Under the pieces are notes generated by a model. That model did not search any database. It was not told the origin of the DNA and saw nothing but the letters and a program-made list of their open reading frames with translations. Position numbers and translations under genes: made by a program. From Peptidiphaga gingivicola (GTDB taxonomy: Bacteria; Actinomycetota; Actinomycetes; Actinomycetales; Actinomycetaceae), in assembly GCF_001652275.1 (NCBI RefSeq), contig NZ_LVZK01000001.1:806001-870000 (forward strand): a stretch of DNA of 64,000 nucleotides. Direction: 5' to 3'. Of this stretch, positions 50,209-59,467 are shown one piece after another (within the stretch, counting starts at the first letter, position 1; each line of letters opens with the position of its first letter).

Positions 50209-51906
50209 TCAGATCTGCTCGACCACGACTTTCACCGCCCGCACCAGCGAGACGGCCCCAGGATCGGGCGTTCCCAGCGACTTCTCTCCGAGGGGCCGGG
50301 CCCTGCCGAGCTTGGCGACGAGCTGCACCGTGGACTCGGCCCCAGCCTGGCCCGCGGCCACGGCGGCCTCGCCTTTGGCCTTGAGGTCGCCGTCGGTCGA
50401 GACGAAGGCATCGACCAGCGGAACGAGCGCGTCGACCATCGTCTTGTCGCCCACCTGGGCGCCGCCGAGCCTCTGCACGGCTGAACGCCCGGCGATGACG
50501 GCGTCCGTGATCGAGTCGAGCGAGGGGGCCTCTTCGTTTCCGAGGGCCGCGCCGATCGCGGTGAGAAGGGAGCCCCACAGGGCGCCCGAGGTGCCGCCCG
50601 CGCGGTCGGACCAAGCGTCGCCCGCGGCGCTCAGCGTGGTCGCCACGCCCGCGCCCTGGTCGGCGATGGCCCGCGCCGCCTGGGCGGCGGCCTTCGATCC
50701 GTTCGCCATTCCGATGCCGTGGTCGCCGTCGCCCGCGATCGAATCGAGCTTGCCGAGCTCGTCCTTCGACTCCTCGAGCATCTCCGAGACCTTTTCGAGG
50801 AGCCCGACGACGACGCCCGCAGCCTCCCGCGAACTCTCCGAGCCCTTCTCGGTCACGACCACGGTCGCCGCCGCCGAGTTGAGCTCGGCGTCGTCGCGCT
50901 CAACCTCGCCGACGGAGCCCTTCCTGTAAGCGGGGGTGTCGCAAGGCGCGTCCCAGTAGGAAAGAAGCTCGTCGTCGACCCACACGAGGGTGAGCGAGAC
51001 GCCCGCCATGTCCAGCGAGGTGACGAATTCTCCCGATTCGACGTCTGCGATCTCCACGCCGGCGGCCTTCAGGCGGTCGACGACGGACCCGACGACGACG
51101 AACAGCTCCTCGTACTTCGTGTCGCCCAGTCCGTTGACGATGGCAATGACGCGATTTCCCGCCGATTCGGGGCGGTCCTCGAGGAGGCCTTCCACGAGGG
51201 TGGCCGCGACGTCGTCTGCGGAGCCCAAATCGTCCTCGGAGACCCCCGGCTCGCCGTGAATGCCGAGGCCGATTCCCATCTTCCCTGCGGGAACCGTGAA
51301 AAGCGGGCCGTCGGCGCCGGGGAGCGTGCAGCCGGAGAAGGCGACTCCGAAAGAGCGCGTGGCCGCGTTCGCCTTGGCGAAAATGCGCTTGACCTCCTCG
51401 AAGTCCTTGCCCGCCTCGGCGGCCGCCCCCGCGATCTTGAAGACCGGGAAGTCGCCCGCAATGCCGCGGCGCTTGTCGAGTTCGTCCTTTGCGCCGGAGG
51501 CGATGTCGTCGGTGACCACCAGGGTGTCGGCGGGGATTCCCTCAGAGCGCAGACGTTCGATGGCTTGGCCGAAATGCAGGACGTCGCCCGCGTAGTTCCC
51601 GAATCCCATGAGCACTCCGGCGCCGCGGTCGGCAGCCTTGAGGACCGAGTACGCCTGGGCGCCCGAGGGCGAGGAAAAGATGTTCCCGCACACCGCGCCG
51701 TCGGCGATTCCGGCGCCCACCCAGCCGGCGAATGCCGGGTAGTGGCCCGATCCGCCGCCGTAGACCACTGCCACCTTTCCCTGCGGAGTCGCGGTGGAGC
51801 GGACGACGCCGCCGTAGACCGGCTTGACGTAGCGCTTGTTGGCCAGGACGAACCCTCGCAGCGCCTCGGCGGGAAAATCCGCGGGTGCATTTACTAGTCG
51901 CGTCAT
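50209..51906 (-). CDS. Dihydroxyacetone kinase, ATP-dependent, fused DhaK-DhaL
   Basis: A 565-residue single-chain kinase. The DhaK part (1 to about 330) has VAVVYGGGSGHYPAFAGWVG, whose His binds the ketone covalently, and GVLMGFGNYAGDVLHF. The DhaL part has SIAGDGDHGIGMANGS (acidic metal and ATP site) and SDRAGGTSGALWG. It phosphorylates dihydroxyacetone or a related ketose such as erythrulose with ATP. Length and the short linker fit the kinase family found in sugar-alcohol pathways. It is divergent from a zinc alcohol dehydrogenase across 408 bp, so the two may act in one polyol route. A ribosome site, AGGAAAGG, precedes the ATG. Confidence 0.92.
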   Translation of the reverse strand: MTRLVNAPADFPAEALRGFVLANKRYVKPVYGGVVRSTATPQGKVAVVYGGGSGHYPAFAGWVGAGIADGAVCGNIFSSPSGAQAYSVLKAADRGAGVLMGFGNYAGDVLHFGQAIERLRSEGIPADTLVVTDDIASGAKDELDKRRGIAGDFPVFKIAGAAAEAGKDFEEVKRIFAKANAATRSFGVAFSGCTLPGADGPLFTVPAGKMGIGLGIHGEPGVSEDDLGSADDVAATLVEGLLEDRPESAGNRVIAIVNGLGDTKYEELFVVVGSVVDRLKAAGVEIADVESGEFVTSLDMAGVSLTLVWVDDELLSYWDAPCDTPAYRKGSVGEVERDDAELNSAAATVVVTEKGSESSREAAGVVVGLLEKVSEMLEESKDELGKLDSIAGDGDHGIGMANGSKAAAQAARAIADQGAGVATTLSAAGDAWSDRAGGTSGALWGSLLTAIGAALGNEEAPSLDSITDAVIAGRSAVQRLGGAQVGDKTMVDALVPLVDAFVSTDGDLKAKGEAAVAAGQAGAESTVQLVAKLGRARPLGEKSLGTPDPGAVSLVRAVKVVVEQI

Positions 51907-52302
51907 TGCGTGCCTTTCCTAGTTGCCGCCCGTCGCCGGGCGGCTGCGTGATGTACGTTGATCTTATATCCCAGTGACCCGGTACACAATTTTGCAGGAA
52001 ACATCGCGATGGTTGAGGGTGACGGCGAGAATTCGCGCTTCTTACTGGTGCGTTGTTACATTTTTTGCCTGCCTTTGCACTGTCGCTTTGCAGCGCCGCG
52101 GCAAACGGCAGAGGCAGCCGATCGGCTTTCAGGCGGGAAGGCGGCCGGGCCGACGGCGAAGCGGCCGCCTCAGGGCGGCTCCGCGGATGGGGCCTTAAAA
52201 GCCGACGGACGGGATCAGCGGACGGGGCCCGTGACGGGGCCTGCTGCCCGCCGGGAAGGCGGCCGATCGGCCTTCGAGTGCGGGAAGGGGCACCCGAACG
52301 CG
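51907..52302. other. Divergent spacer between kinase and alcohol dehydrogenase genes
   Basis: About 400 bases without a gene. The left part (51950-52070) is A/T-richer and probably holds the kinase promoter. The right part is GC-rich, with repeated GGGAAGGCGGCCG (near 52135 and 52253) and GCCGATCGG (near 52118 and 52262) motifs that could be operator half-sites for a sugar regulator. Confidence 0.4.
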
Positions 52303-52308
52303 TAGGCT
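52303..52308 (+). promoter_or_regulatory. -10 element, putative leaderless alcohol dehydrogenase mRNA
   Basis: TAGGCT ends 7 nt before ATG 52315. There is no ribosome site before that ATG; a second in-frame ATG follows at 52321. Confidence 0.5.
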
Positions 52309-52314
52309 AGGGCC

Positions 52315-53355
52315 ATGAGCATGAACGCCGCCGTTCTGCACGGCATTGACGACCTGTCCCTCACGCGCGTCCCCGTTCCTGAGCCCGGGCCCGGCGAAGT
52401 CCTCCTCAAAGTCGAGGCGAACACGATCTGCGGCACCGACCTGCGCATTGTTTCCGGCGCCAAAACCGCGGGAGTCCGCCCCGGAGTGATCCTAGGCCAC
52501 GAGTTCGCCGGGAGGGTCGCGGCCGTCGGCGAAGGCGTCGAAGGGGTCGACGTCGGCGTGCAGGCCACGTGCTCGATCGTCCTCTCGTGCGGCCGCTGCC
52601 TCCAATGCCTGGCCGGCCGCGAGCATCTGTGCGAGAACTTGCGGCTCTTCGGATACGAGATCGACGGCGGGCTCGCCGAGTACCTGCTTGTGCCGCGCGA
52701 GGCGATGGAACGCGGCAACCTTGTGCTCGCGCCGCGCGAACTCGAACCGACGGCGCTTGCGTTGGCCGAGCCGGTCAGCTGCTGCCTCAACGGGGCAAGG
52801 CAGTTTCGGGTGAGCCCGGGCGAGGCCGTCGTCGTCCTGGGAACCGGGCCGATCGGACTGCTTCACGTCGCGCTCGCCAAGCTTGCAGGGGCCACGCGGA
52901 TTGTGGCCGTCGGGCGCCCCGGACGCCTCGATCCAGCGCTCGCCCTCGGCGCGACGCACGCCCTGGCCTCGCAGGGCGAGAAGCTCACCCGCGAGATTCT
53001 CGACGCGACCGGCGGCGGGGCCGACGTCGCGATCGTGGCCGTCGGCGACCCCGCGCTGGCCAACCAGGCGCTCGAAGTGGCGGCCGTCGGCGGGCGGGTC
53101 AACTATTTCGCCGGTTTCCCCAAGGGATCGACGGCGGTGACGGAGCCGAATATCGTCCATTACCGCGAGCTGCAGGTGACGGGCGGCTCGAACGCGCGCA
53201 GGGCCGACGTCCGCCGGGCCGTGGAGCTGCTTTCCAGCGGCGCCCTCGACGTCGGCAGCCTCGTGACCCACCGGTTCCCGCTGACCCAGATCGACGCGGC
53301 GATCGCCGCGGTGCGCGAGCGCGCGGGCCTCAAAGTGGCGGTGGTGCCCGACTGA
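52315..53355 (+). CDS. Zinc-dependent medium-chain alcohol/polyol dehydrogenase
   Basis: A 346-residue protein with the complete zinc MDR plan: catalytic zinc ligands in ANTICGTDLRI and LGHEFAGRVAAVGEGV, the structural-zinc Cys lobe CGRCLQCLAGREHLC, and the nucleotide-binding loop VVLGTGPIGLLHVALAKLAG. It resembles sorbitol/L-iditol 2-dehydrogenases and related polyol enzymes that oxidise a secondary alcohol with NAD(P). The substrate is unknown; the divergent ketone kinase suggests a polyol or ketose pathway. No transporter is adjacent. Confidence 0.9.
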   Translation: MSMNAAVLHGIDDLSLTRVPVPEPGPGEVLLKVEANTICGTDLRIVSGAKTAGVRPGVILGHEFAGRVAAVGEGVEGVDVGVQATCSIVLSCGRCLQCLAGREHLCENLRLFGYEIDGGLAEYLLVPREAMERGNLVLAPRELEPTALALAEPVSCCLNGARQFRVSPGEAVVVLGTGPIGLLHVALAKLAGATRIVAVGRPGRLDPALALGATHALASQGEKLTREILDATGGGADVAIVAVGDPALANQALEVAAVGGRVNYFAGFPKGSTAVTEPNIVHYRELQVTGGSNARRADVRRAVELLSSGALDVGSLVTHRFPLTQIDAAIAAVRERAGLKVAVVPD

Positions 53356-53423
53356 ACGGCGCCCGCGCGCCGTTCCGTGCTTCGGCCGCTGCCCGGGCGC
53401 GCGCAGCCGCCGAAAAGCGCACC

Positions 53424-53545
53424 GCCTGCACGGACGTCGCTCAAACGCGGGATTCGCCGGGCTGTTGCGAGACTCGGCCGTTCCAAGGCGCGACACTAAC
53501 CATGCGCCTGCACGGACGTCGCTCAAACGCGCGATTCGCCGGGCT
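53424..53545. repeat. 40-bp direct repeat after the dehydrogenase gene
   Basis: Copies 53424-53463 and 53506-53545 begin GCCTGCACGGACGTCGCTCA and differ at one position, 82 bp apart. They lie between two convergent genes and encode nothing recognisable. Confidence 0.9.
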
Positions 53546-53562
53546 TTTGTGGGGCTTGGCGC

Positions 53563-54765
53563 TCACTGGAACGTCGGCAGCGTGAGCTCGCCGGCTATCG
53601 GCCGCCCGATCCACGTTGCCAGATCGTTTCCGCGAAGCCCCTGAGACAGAAGGAAGACGATCTTGGAGTACACGGCCTCCAAGGTCATGTCGCCGGCGCC
53701 GACGGCCCCCGCCCTAGCGATGGCGTCGCCGGCCTCGTAGTGGCCAAGAAACACTTGGGCTTGATGGCATTGGGAGGCGACGACCACCGGGACGCCGTCG
53801 GCGATCGTCCGCTCGAGCACCTCGGCCAGCCCGGGTTCGGCCGCGGGCACGTTGCCCACGCCGTAGGCGCGCAGCAGCACTGCCTCCGGACGCGGGGTGA
53901 GAAGGGCTTCGAGCCGTGAGGACGATATTCCGGGCGCGAGGTCGAGCACGACGACGTCGTGCCGTGTGTAGGGAGCGGGATCTCGCCAATCGTGTTCTTC
54001 GGCGCCCCTGGCGCAGCCGACGCCGTCGGCGGGCGCCTGCGCGGCTTCTAAAAGGGAAGCCTTCGCTCCGGAAACCGTCGCCCCGGAAGCCTGCGTCCCG
54101 GAAGCCGTCGATCCTGAAGGGGAAAATCCCGAAGCCGTCCCTCCCGAAGCCGCCGCCCCGGAGGCGGCAGGCTCGGGCCCGGCCGTCGGCGAGACGACCT
54201 CGTCGGTGGCGTACCACCGCCAGGGCGCGCCCGTTCGCGCGAGCGGCGGGACCGACGGCGAGGCAAAGCCCTCGAAGGACCACGAGCTCGTCTTTGTCAC
54301 GCGGTTGCCGGCCAAAAGGTGGTGGCCGAAGAAAAGGCTGACGCCCTTCGCCCTGCCGGAGGCCGCGGCGCGCAAGGCGCCCGCCACGTTTCCCGCGGCG
54401 TCGGAGCCGACGTCGCCCAAGGGGTATTGCGCCCCGGTGAAGACGACGGGCCGGTCAAAACCTACGAGGGCGTAGGAGAGGGCGGCGCTCGAATAGCTCA
54501 TGGTGTCCGTGCCGTGAAGCACCACGAAGGAATCGGCCTCCTCGCGGTGGGCGCGCAGATCGTCGATGATCGCCTGCCACGATTCGGGCGTGGCGTTCGA
54601 GGAGTCGATGAGCGGCTCGAGCTCCGTCAGGCTCACCCGCCCCTCGAGCTCGGTCCCTGCGATCAGAGAGTAGAGCCATCCCCTGAGGTCGGCGCCGGGG
54701 ACGAGGCCGTTGGGCGAGTCGACCATGCCGATGGTTCCGCCCGTGTACGTCACGTGTATGCGCAT
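53563..54765 (-). CDS. ansA: L-asparaginase (AnsA type)
   Basis: A 400-residue asparaginase that hydrolyses L-asparagine to aspartate and ammonia. The first catalytic Thr is in VTYTGGTIGMVDSPNG, the second in VVLHGTDTMSYSSAALSYAL, and SDAAGNVAGAL carries the conserved Asp. No signal peptide is present, so it is cytoplasmic. An in-frame insert of Ala/Ser/Gly repeats (SGAAASGGTASGFSPSGSTA and onward, about 200-245) interrupts the region before the C-terminal domain, 40-50 residues more than usual. It lies 70 bp behind the amino-acid permease on the same strand, together an asparagine uptake and breakdown unit. AAGGAAGGA precedes the ATG. Confidence 0.93.
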   Translation of the reverse strand: MRIHVTYTGGTIGMVDSPNGLVPGADLRGWLYSLIAGTELEGRVSLTELEPLIDSSNATPESWQAIIDDLRAHREEADSFVVLHGTDTMSYSSAALSYALVGFDRPVVFTGAQYPLGDVGSDAAGNVAGALRAAASGRAKGVSLFFGHHLLAGNRVTKTSSWSFEGFASPSVPPLARTGAPWRWYATDEVVSPTAGPEPAASGAAASGGTASGFSPSGSTASGTQASGATVSGAKASLLEAAQAPADGVGCARGAEEHDWRDPAPYTRHDVVVLDLAPGISSSRLEALLTPRPEAVLLRAYGVGNVPAAEPGLAEVLERTIADGVPVVVASQCHQAQVFLGHYEAGDAIARAGAVGAGDMTLEAVYSKIVFLLSQGLRGNDLATWIGRPIAGELTLPTFQ

Positions 54766-54835
54766 TTCTTCCTTCCTTGGAGTTTGTGCACGTCGAACAA
54801 TCCTAGCCGCGGCCGGCTCACGTCCTGCAGGCTGC

Positions 54836-56317
54836 TTAGCGCTCGCCGCCGGCCGAAAGCGCCTGGTCGCCGTCGTCGGCGGCCTCCTCGTCGAGAACGC
54901 GGTCGAGAAGGGCGCCGTCCACCCGCCCGCGAACGAGGCGCCAGCCGCCTGCCATCATCGCGACCACCGGCACGAAGAGCGCGAGCGTCCACCGGCCTTC
55001 GGAGCTCGTGAGATTGGAGCCGACGACGACGGCGAAGAACGCCAGGGCGATGTAGTTCGTGACCGGGGCGCCGGGCATCCTGTAGGAGGGGCGGGTCTCC
55101 TTGCCCGCCTTCACGCGCCTGAGGAAGGCGAGGTGGGTGACGAGGATCGAGGCCCACGTGCCGGCGATGCCGATGGCCGCGAGGTTCATGACGACGTCGA
55201 AGGCGTCCTTTTCGAGGACGACGTTGAGAAACACCCCGACGAGGCCGAGGGCCGAGGTGATGACGATGGCGCCGTAGGGCACGTGGTTCGCGTTCATGCG
55301 GGTGGCGAAGCGCGGGCCCGAGCCTGCCACCGCCAAGGAGCGAAGCGTGCGGCCCGTCGCATACAGGCCGGCGTTGAGCGAGGAGAGCGCGGCGGTGAGG
55401 ACGACCACTTGGATCACGCTCCCGGCGTGCGGCACGCCGATTCCCTTGAAGAAAGTGACGAAGGGGGATTCGTCCTTCGAATACGCGGTGTACGGCAGGA
55501 CGACGGCCATGAGCGCCACGGCGCCCACGTAGAAGACGAAGATGCGGACGATCATCGAGTTGATGGCCTTCGGAAGAACGCGTTCGGCCTCTTTCGTCTC
55601 GCCTGCGGCAACGCCCACCATCTCCGTGCCGCCGAAGGCGAAGACGACGCCGAGGGTCAGCGCGAAGACCGGGGCGAGTCCCTTGGGGAAGAAGCCTCCC
55701 GACTCGGCGATGTTGTGGAAGCCCGCGGTGTGGCCGCCGACGTCGTGCCCGACGACGATCGCCCAGACGGCAACCGCCATGAAGCCGACGACCGTCGCCA
55801 CCTTGATCGCCGCGAGCCAGAATTCCGCCTCGCCGAACATCTTGACGCTCAGCAAGTTGAGGGCGAAGACCAAGGCGAGGGCGACGAGGGCGATGAACCA
55901 CTGCGGAATTCCTCGGAATGCCGTCCAATAATGCATGTACAGGGCGACGGCCGTGATGTCCGCCATGACGGTGACCGCCCAGTCGAGGAAAAACATCCAG
56001 CCCGCGACGTAGGCGCCCTTCTCGCCCGTGAACTCGCGCGCGTAGGAGACGAACGCGCCCGAGGAAGGGCGGCGGATTGCCAATTCGCCGAGCGCCCGCA
56101 CCATGAGAAACGCGAAAATCCCACAGATTCCATAAGCGACGACCAGCCCGGGGCCGCCCTGGGCGAGGCGGCCGCTGGCCCCGAGGAACAGACCCGTTCC
56201 GATGGACCCGCCGATGGCGATCATCTGGATGTGCCGAGGCTTGAGCTCTTTGCTGTATCCGGCGTCGCCCCTGTCGTGTTTCGCGGCGGTCGATGTCGGG
56301 AAGTGCGCGTCTTTCAT
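54836..56317 (-). CDS. ansP: Amino acid permease, probably L-asparagine (AnsP-like)
   Basis: A 493-residue APC-family transporter from ATG 56317 with a strong AGGAGG site. It begins YSKELKPRHIQMIAIGGSIG then TGLFLGASGRLAQGGPG, the consensus N-terminus of the AAT family, with FAFLMVRALGELAIRRPSSG and AAGETKEAERVLPKAINSMI. About 12 transmembrane segments are expected. Sequence alone does not separate asparagine, GABA or aromatic permeases; the downstream ansA makes asparagine the best guess. Confidence 0.85.
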   Translation of the reverse strand: MKDAHFPTSTAAKHDRGDAGYSKELKPRHIQMIAIGGSIGTGLFLGASGRLAQGGPGLVVAYGICGIFAFLMVRALGELAIRRPSSGAFVSYAREFTGEKGAYVAGWMFFLDWAVTVMADITAVALYMHYWTAFRGIPQWFIALVALALVFALNLLSVKMFGEAEFWLAAIKVATVVGFMAVAVWAIVVGHDVGGHTAGFHNIAESGGFFPKGLAPVFALTLGVVFAFGGTEMVGVAAGETKEAERVLPKAINSMIVRIFVFYVGAVALMAVVLPYTAYSKDESPFVTFFKGIGVPHAGSVIQVVVLTAALSSLNAGLYATGRTLRSLAVAGSGPRFATRMNANHVPYGAIVITSALGLVGVFLNVVLEKDAFDVVMNLAAIGIAGTWASILVTHLAFLRRVKAGKETRPSYRMPGAPVTNYIALAFFAVVVGSNLTSSEGRWTLALFVPVVAMMAGGWRLVRGRVDGALLDRVLDEEAADDGDQALSAGGER

Positions 56318-56566
56318 CGTTCCTCCTGTCATTGGCAAACGAGCGGTCGCGAGTGCGCGATTGCGGCAATTCTACGTCCGCGGCGGTTTGCGATTCGATC
56401 CGTCGGAGGCGGTTGCGCCGGCGGCCCGAACGTCGTCGGCGGCGCGCCGGGCGCCCGTGGGACGAGCCGGCGCGGACATGCCCGCACGGAAATGCGTTGA
56501 CTGCGCGCTGGGGCCCGTGGGACGAACGGTCTGGCGGCTTGCGGCTCGGCGTGGGAAAATTGGCAC

Positions 56567-57304
56567 ATGACATACACCCTGGTGCTGCTCCGCCACGGCG
56601 AGAGCGAATGGAATGCAAAGAACCTCTTCACCGGCTGGGTCGATGTGCCTCTGTCGGAGAAGGGGCGCGCCGAGGCCGTCCGCGGGGGCGAGTTCCTCAA
56701 AGAAGCCGGAGTGCTTCCCGAGAAGCTGTTCACATCGATGCTTCGCCGCGCCATCATGACGGCGAACCTTGCCCTTGATGCAGCCGATCGCCACTGGATT
56801 CCCGTGGAGCGCCATTGGCGTCTCAACGAGCGCCATTACGGTGCCCTTCAGGGCAAGAACAAGAAGGAGATCCGCGACGAGTACGGCGAGGAGCAGTTCA
56901 TGCAGTGGCGCCGCTCCTACGACGTTCCGCCGCCGCCGATCGAGGCCGGTTCCGAGTTCTCCCAGGACGCCGATCCGCGCTACGCCGGCGAGCCGATTCC
57001 CGCCACGGAGTGCCTCAAGGACGTTCTTGAGCGCCTCCTTCCCTACTGGGAGTCGAGGATCGTCCCGGAAATCAAGACCGGCAAGACGGTCATGATCGCG
57101 GCTCACGGCAACTCGTTGCGAGCCATCGTCAAGCATCTTGACGACATTTCCGACGACGACATCGCCGGAGTCAACATTCCAACGGGCATTCCGCTGGTCT
57201 ACGAGCTCGACGAAAAGACGCTCAAGCCGGTGAAGAAAGGCGGCACGTACCTCGACCCCGAGGCCGAGGCGAAGATCGCGGCGGTGGCCAACCAGGGCAA
57301 GTGA
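56567..57304 (+). CDS. gpmA: 2,3-bisphosphoglycerate-dependent phosphoglycerate mutase
   Basis: A 245-residue enzyme of standard length that interconverts 3- and 2-phosphoglycerate. The phosphohistidine motif [20 protein letters not shown] is at the N-terminus, followed by [29 protein letters not shown] and [17 protein letters not shown] with the second His. GAAAAT ends 7 nt before the ATG and no ribosome site is visible, so this mRNA may also be leaderless. A 14-bp inverted repeat follows the gene. Confidence 0.96.
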   Translation: MTYTLVLLRHGESEWNAKNLFTGWVDVPLSEKGRAEAVRGGEFLKEAGVLPEKLFTSMLRRAIMTANLALDAADRHWIPVERHWRLNERHYGALQGKNKKEIRDEYGEEQFMQWRRSYDVPPPPIEAGSEFSQDADPRYAGEPIPATECLKDVLERLLPYWESRIVPEIKTGKTVMIAAHGNSLRAIVKHLDDISDDDIAGVNIPTGIPLVYELDEKTLKPVKKGGTYLDPEAEAKIAAVANQGK

Positions 57305-57844
57305 GTCTGGTCGCTGCCACGCGGCCCGAAGGCCCCGTCACAGGTCGGAAGGAAGCGTTTCCGTCTGCCTCTGGTCGGGGCCTTCGGGCGGGTGCGGCGC
57401 TCGCTTCGCGTGCGGGGGACCGCCGCTCGAAGGCGTTGTGTCGCCCCGACCGGCGCCTGCGCCTTGCGAAGGGGCATGTGATCTCGCTTATTCGAGAACT
57501 GGAAGGCTTCGAGAATTGGTTCTCGTTCTATTCGAGAGCTGGAAAGTCCTCGATGGGAGGTTTTCGTCTGTTCAAGGTTTGTGGGGCGGGGTGTGGAAGG
57601 CCATTGGTTCAAATCGCGGCGCGAAGTGGGCTGCGGCGCGCGTCGTCGGCGCGTTGGTTGCCGACGACAATCGGCGGAGGACGGCGGAAAACTCCGGATC
57701 ATCGACGTGGGGGACCGTGTCGCTTAACGCCTTTCGATCAGTTTCGCAATGGGGTACTAAAACCTGAGTAAAAGAGCCGACGTTACCGCCTTAATGATAG
57801 AATGTCTACTTGGAACCAGTCTGAAGCGAAGGGAATGGGACCGC
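57305..57844. other. Spacer between gpmA and carD: hairpins, direct repeat, carD promoter
   Basis: No gene is visible in 540 bases. A perfect 14-bp inverted repeat, GCCCGAAGGCCCCG (57324-57337) with its complement at 57376-57389, may terminate gpmA. CGAGAA-TTGG-TTCTCG (57510-57525) is a short perfect hairpin set between two copies of TATTCGAGAxCTGGAAxG (near 57490 and 57530). TAGAAT at 57798-57803 is a plausible carD -10, giving a leader of about 35 nt with AAGGGAATGGGA before the ATG. Confidence 0.65.
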
Positions 57845-58336
57845 ATGTCCTACACAATCGGCGAGACGGTCGTTTACCCGCATCACGGCGCGGCTCGCAT
57901 CGAAGACGTCTTCACGCGCAAGATCCGCGGCGAGGAGAAGACGTATCTCAAGCTTCGCGTCGTGCAAGGGGACCTGGAGATCCAAGTCCCCGCGGACATG
58001 CTCGAGGACGTCGGCGTGCGCGACGTCTCCGACGACGAGCAGTTGAAGCAGGTTTTCACCGTCTTGCGGGCGGAGCAGATCGAGGAACCTTCGAACTGGT
58101 CGCGTCGTTACAAGGCGAATTCGGAGAAACTGACGTCGGGTGACGTCATCAAGGTGGCCGAAGTGGTCCGCGACCTCACGCGTCGCGACGCCGACAGGCA
58201 CCTCTCGGCGGGGGAGAAGAGGATGCTGTCGCAGGCCCGGCAGATATTGGGGTCCGAGGTCGCGCTCGCGCGGCAGGTCTCCGAGGGCGAGGCGCTCGAA
58301 CTTCTTGACGAGATTCTCGGCGAATCGGCGCTCTAG
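57845..58336 (+). CDS. carD: CarD-family RNA polymerase-binding regulator
   Basis: A 163-residue protein from ATG 57845. It begins [20 protein letters not shown], the RNA polymerase-interacting Tudor-like domain start, with [20 protein letters not shown], and continues with a helical DNA-binding domain ([36 protein letters not shown]). The conserved Trp that stabilises the open promoter complex is in NWSRRYK. CarD activates rRNA and many housekeeping promoters and is essential in mycobacteria. The ispD GTG start shares one base with its stop, so carD-ispD is an operon. Confidence 0.95.
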   Translation: MSYTIGETVVYPHHGAARIEDVFTRKIRGEEKTYLKLRVVQGDLEIQVPADMLEDVGVRDVSDDEQLKQVFTVLRAEQIEEPSNWSRRYKANSEKLTSGDVIKVAEVVRDLTRRDADRHLSAGEKRMLSQARQILGSEVALARQVSEGEALELLDEILGESAL

Positions 58337-59289
58337 TGCGAGTCGCCGCCGTCGTCGTAGCCGCCGGAAAGGGAACGAGGTTCGGTTCACGCGACGCAAA
58401 AGCCCTCGAGCGGCTTTCCGGCGAGCCTTTGCTCGTGCATTCGGCCCGCGCGATGGCCGAATCCGGCGTCGTCGATCGAATCGCAATCGTCGCCCCCGCC
58501 GATCGAATCGAGGAATTTGAAGGGATTCTTCGAGCCGTTCCGCTCGGGAGAGCGTCGGATTCCCCCGAGAAAACTGCGGAGCCGACTAAGGGCGTTGCGG
58601 ACGGCCCTGGGCGGGCGGCGGAGACGATCGGGGGCGATGCGGGGCCGATTGAGATCGACGTTGTCGGCGGCGGGCGGACGCGTCAAGAATCGGTCGCGCG
58701 CGGGTTGGATCGCGTGTTTGAGGCGTACGGCCCTGACGCGAGCTCGGATTGCGTTCTCATTCACGACGCGGCGCGCCCACTCGTGCCCGGCGCGGTGATC
58801 AGGCGCGTCGTCGATGCGTTGGCCGCCGGGCATCCGGCCGTCGTCCCCGCGCTGCCGGTGGCGGACACGATCAAACGAGTCGAGCGCATCGCCGACGGCG
58901 GGCGGGCCCGACTCGGCGCTTCGCTGGGCGGAAGTGGCGCCGGAGCGGCTGAAAACGAGTCTGAAAAGGCCGGAAGCGGAGGCGCTGCATCCGGCGGCGA
59001 GGCGGACGCCGGTTTGGAGCGCGTCGTCGAGACCCACGATCGCACCTTGCTGCGCGCCATGCAGACGCCGCAGGGCTTTCACCTCGACGCCATCCTCCGT
59101 GCGCACCGGGATTTCGCGGAAAAAGGAGAAGAAGAGGCGAGCGCCGCACCCGACGACGCCGCCCTCGTCGAGGCGGCCGGGCTGCCCGTTGTGCTCGTTC
59201 GCGGGAGCGAGCGGTCGATGAAGATCACGCGGCCGATCGACCTCGCGATCGCGCAACTGCTGGCCGACGACCCCTCGCTCGGCGCTTGA
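58336..59289 (+). CDS. ispD: 2-C-methyl-D-erythritol 4-phosphate cytidylyltransferase
   Basis: A 317-residue enzyme starting at GTG 58336, overlapping the carD stop. It transfers CMP to MEP in the non-mevalonate isoprenoid pathway. Motifs are AAVVVAAGKGTRFG, GGGRTRQESVARGLD, VLIHDAARPLVPGAVI, LPVADTIKRV and, near the C-terminus, RAMQTPQGFHLDAI and GSERSMKITRPIDLAIA. Two insertions, about 75-100 (EKTAEPTKGVADGPG) and 197-224 (a Gly/Ser/Glu-rich run), make it about 80 residues longer than typical IspD. They fall in loops and leave the active site intact. Confidence 0.93.
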   Translation: MRVAAVVVAAGKGTRFGSRDAKALERLSGEPLLVHSARAMAESGVVDRIAIVAPADRIEEFEGILRAVPLGRASDSPEKTAEPTKGVADGPGRAAETIGGDAGPIEIDVVGGGRTRQESVARGLDRVFEAYGPDASSDCVLIHDAARPLVPGAVIRRVVDALAAGHPAVVPALPVADTIKRVERIADGGRARLGASLGGSGAGAAENESEKAGSGGAASGGEADAGLERVVETHDRTLLRAMQTPQGFHLDAILRAHRDFAEKGEEEASAAPDDAALVEAAGLPVVLVRGSERSMKITRPIDLAIAQLLADDPSLGA

Positions 59290-59432
59290 GCCTGCCGGGT
59301 CTGTTGAGCCTGTTGAGCCCGCCGGGCCTCGGTGCCTGAATCCGCCGATTCGGCTCGGCCTTTCACGGGTCTGTGCCAGTTCCCTCCGGGCGCGGGCCTC
59401 TTTTCGCGTTGCCGCCGGCACGATCTAACGCC

Positions 59433-59461
59433 TTGTCGCATATGCGCCACGAGTAGATAAT
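59433..59461 (+). promoter_or_regulatory. Promoter of ispF, putative leaderless
   Basis: TTGTCG (59433-59438) and GATAAT (59456-59461) are separated by 17 nt, a good sigma-70-type promoter. The -10 ends 7 nt before the ATG at 59468, so transcription probably begins at the start codon. It gives ispF its own promoter although it follows ispD. Confidence 0.7.
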
Positions 59462-59467
59462 TTCTGC

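Noticed and set aside
54710-56500. Plus-strand open frame of 596 codons across ansA and ansP
   Set aside because: Asp/Glu/Arg/His-rich antisense of a permease; the minus-strand genes have clear motifs and ribosome sites.
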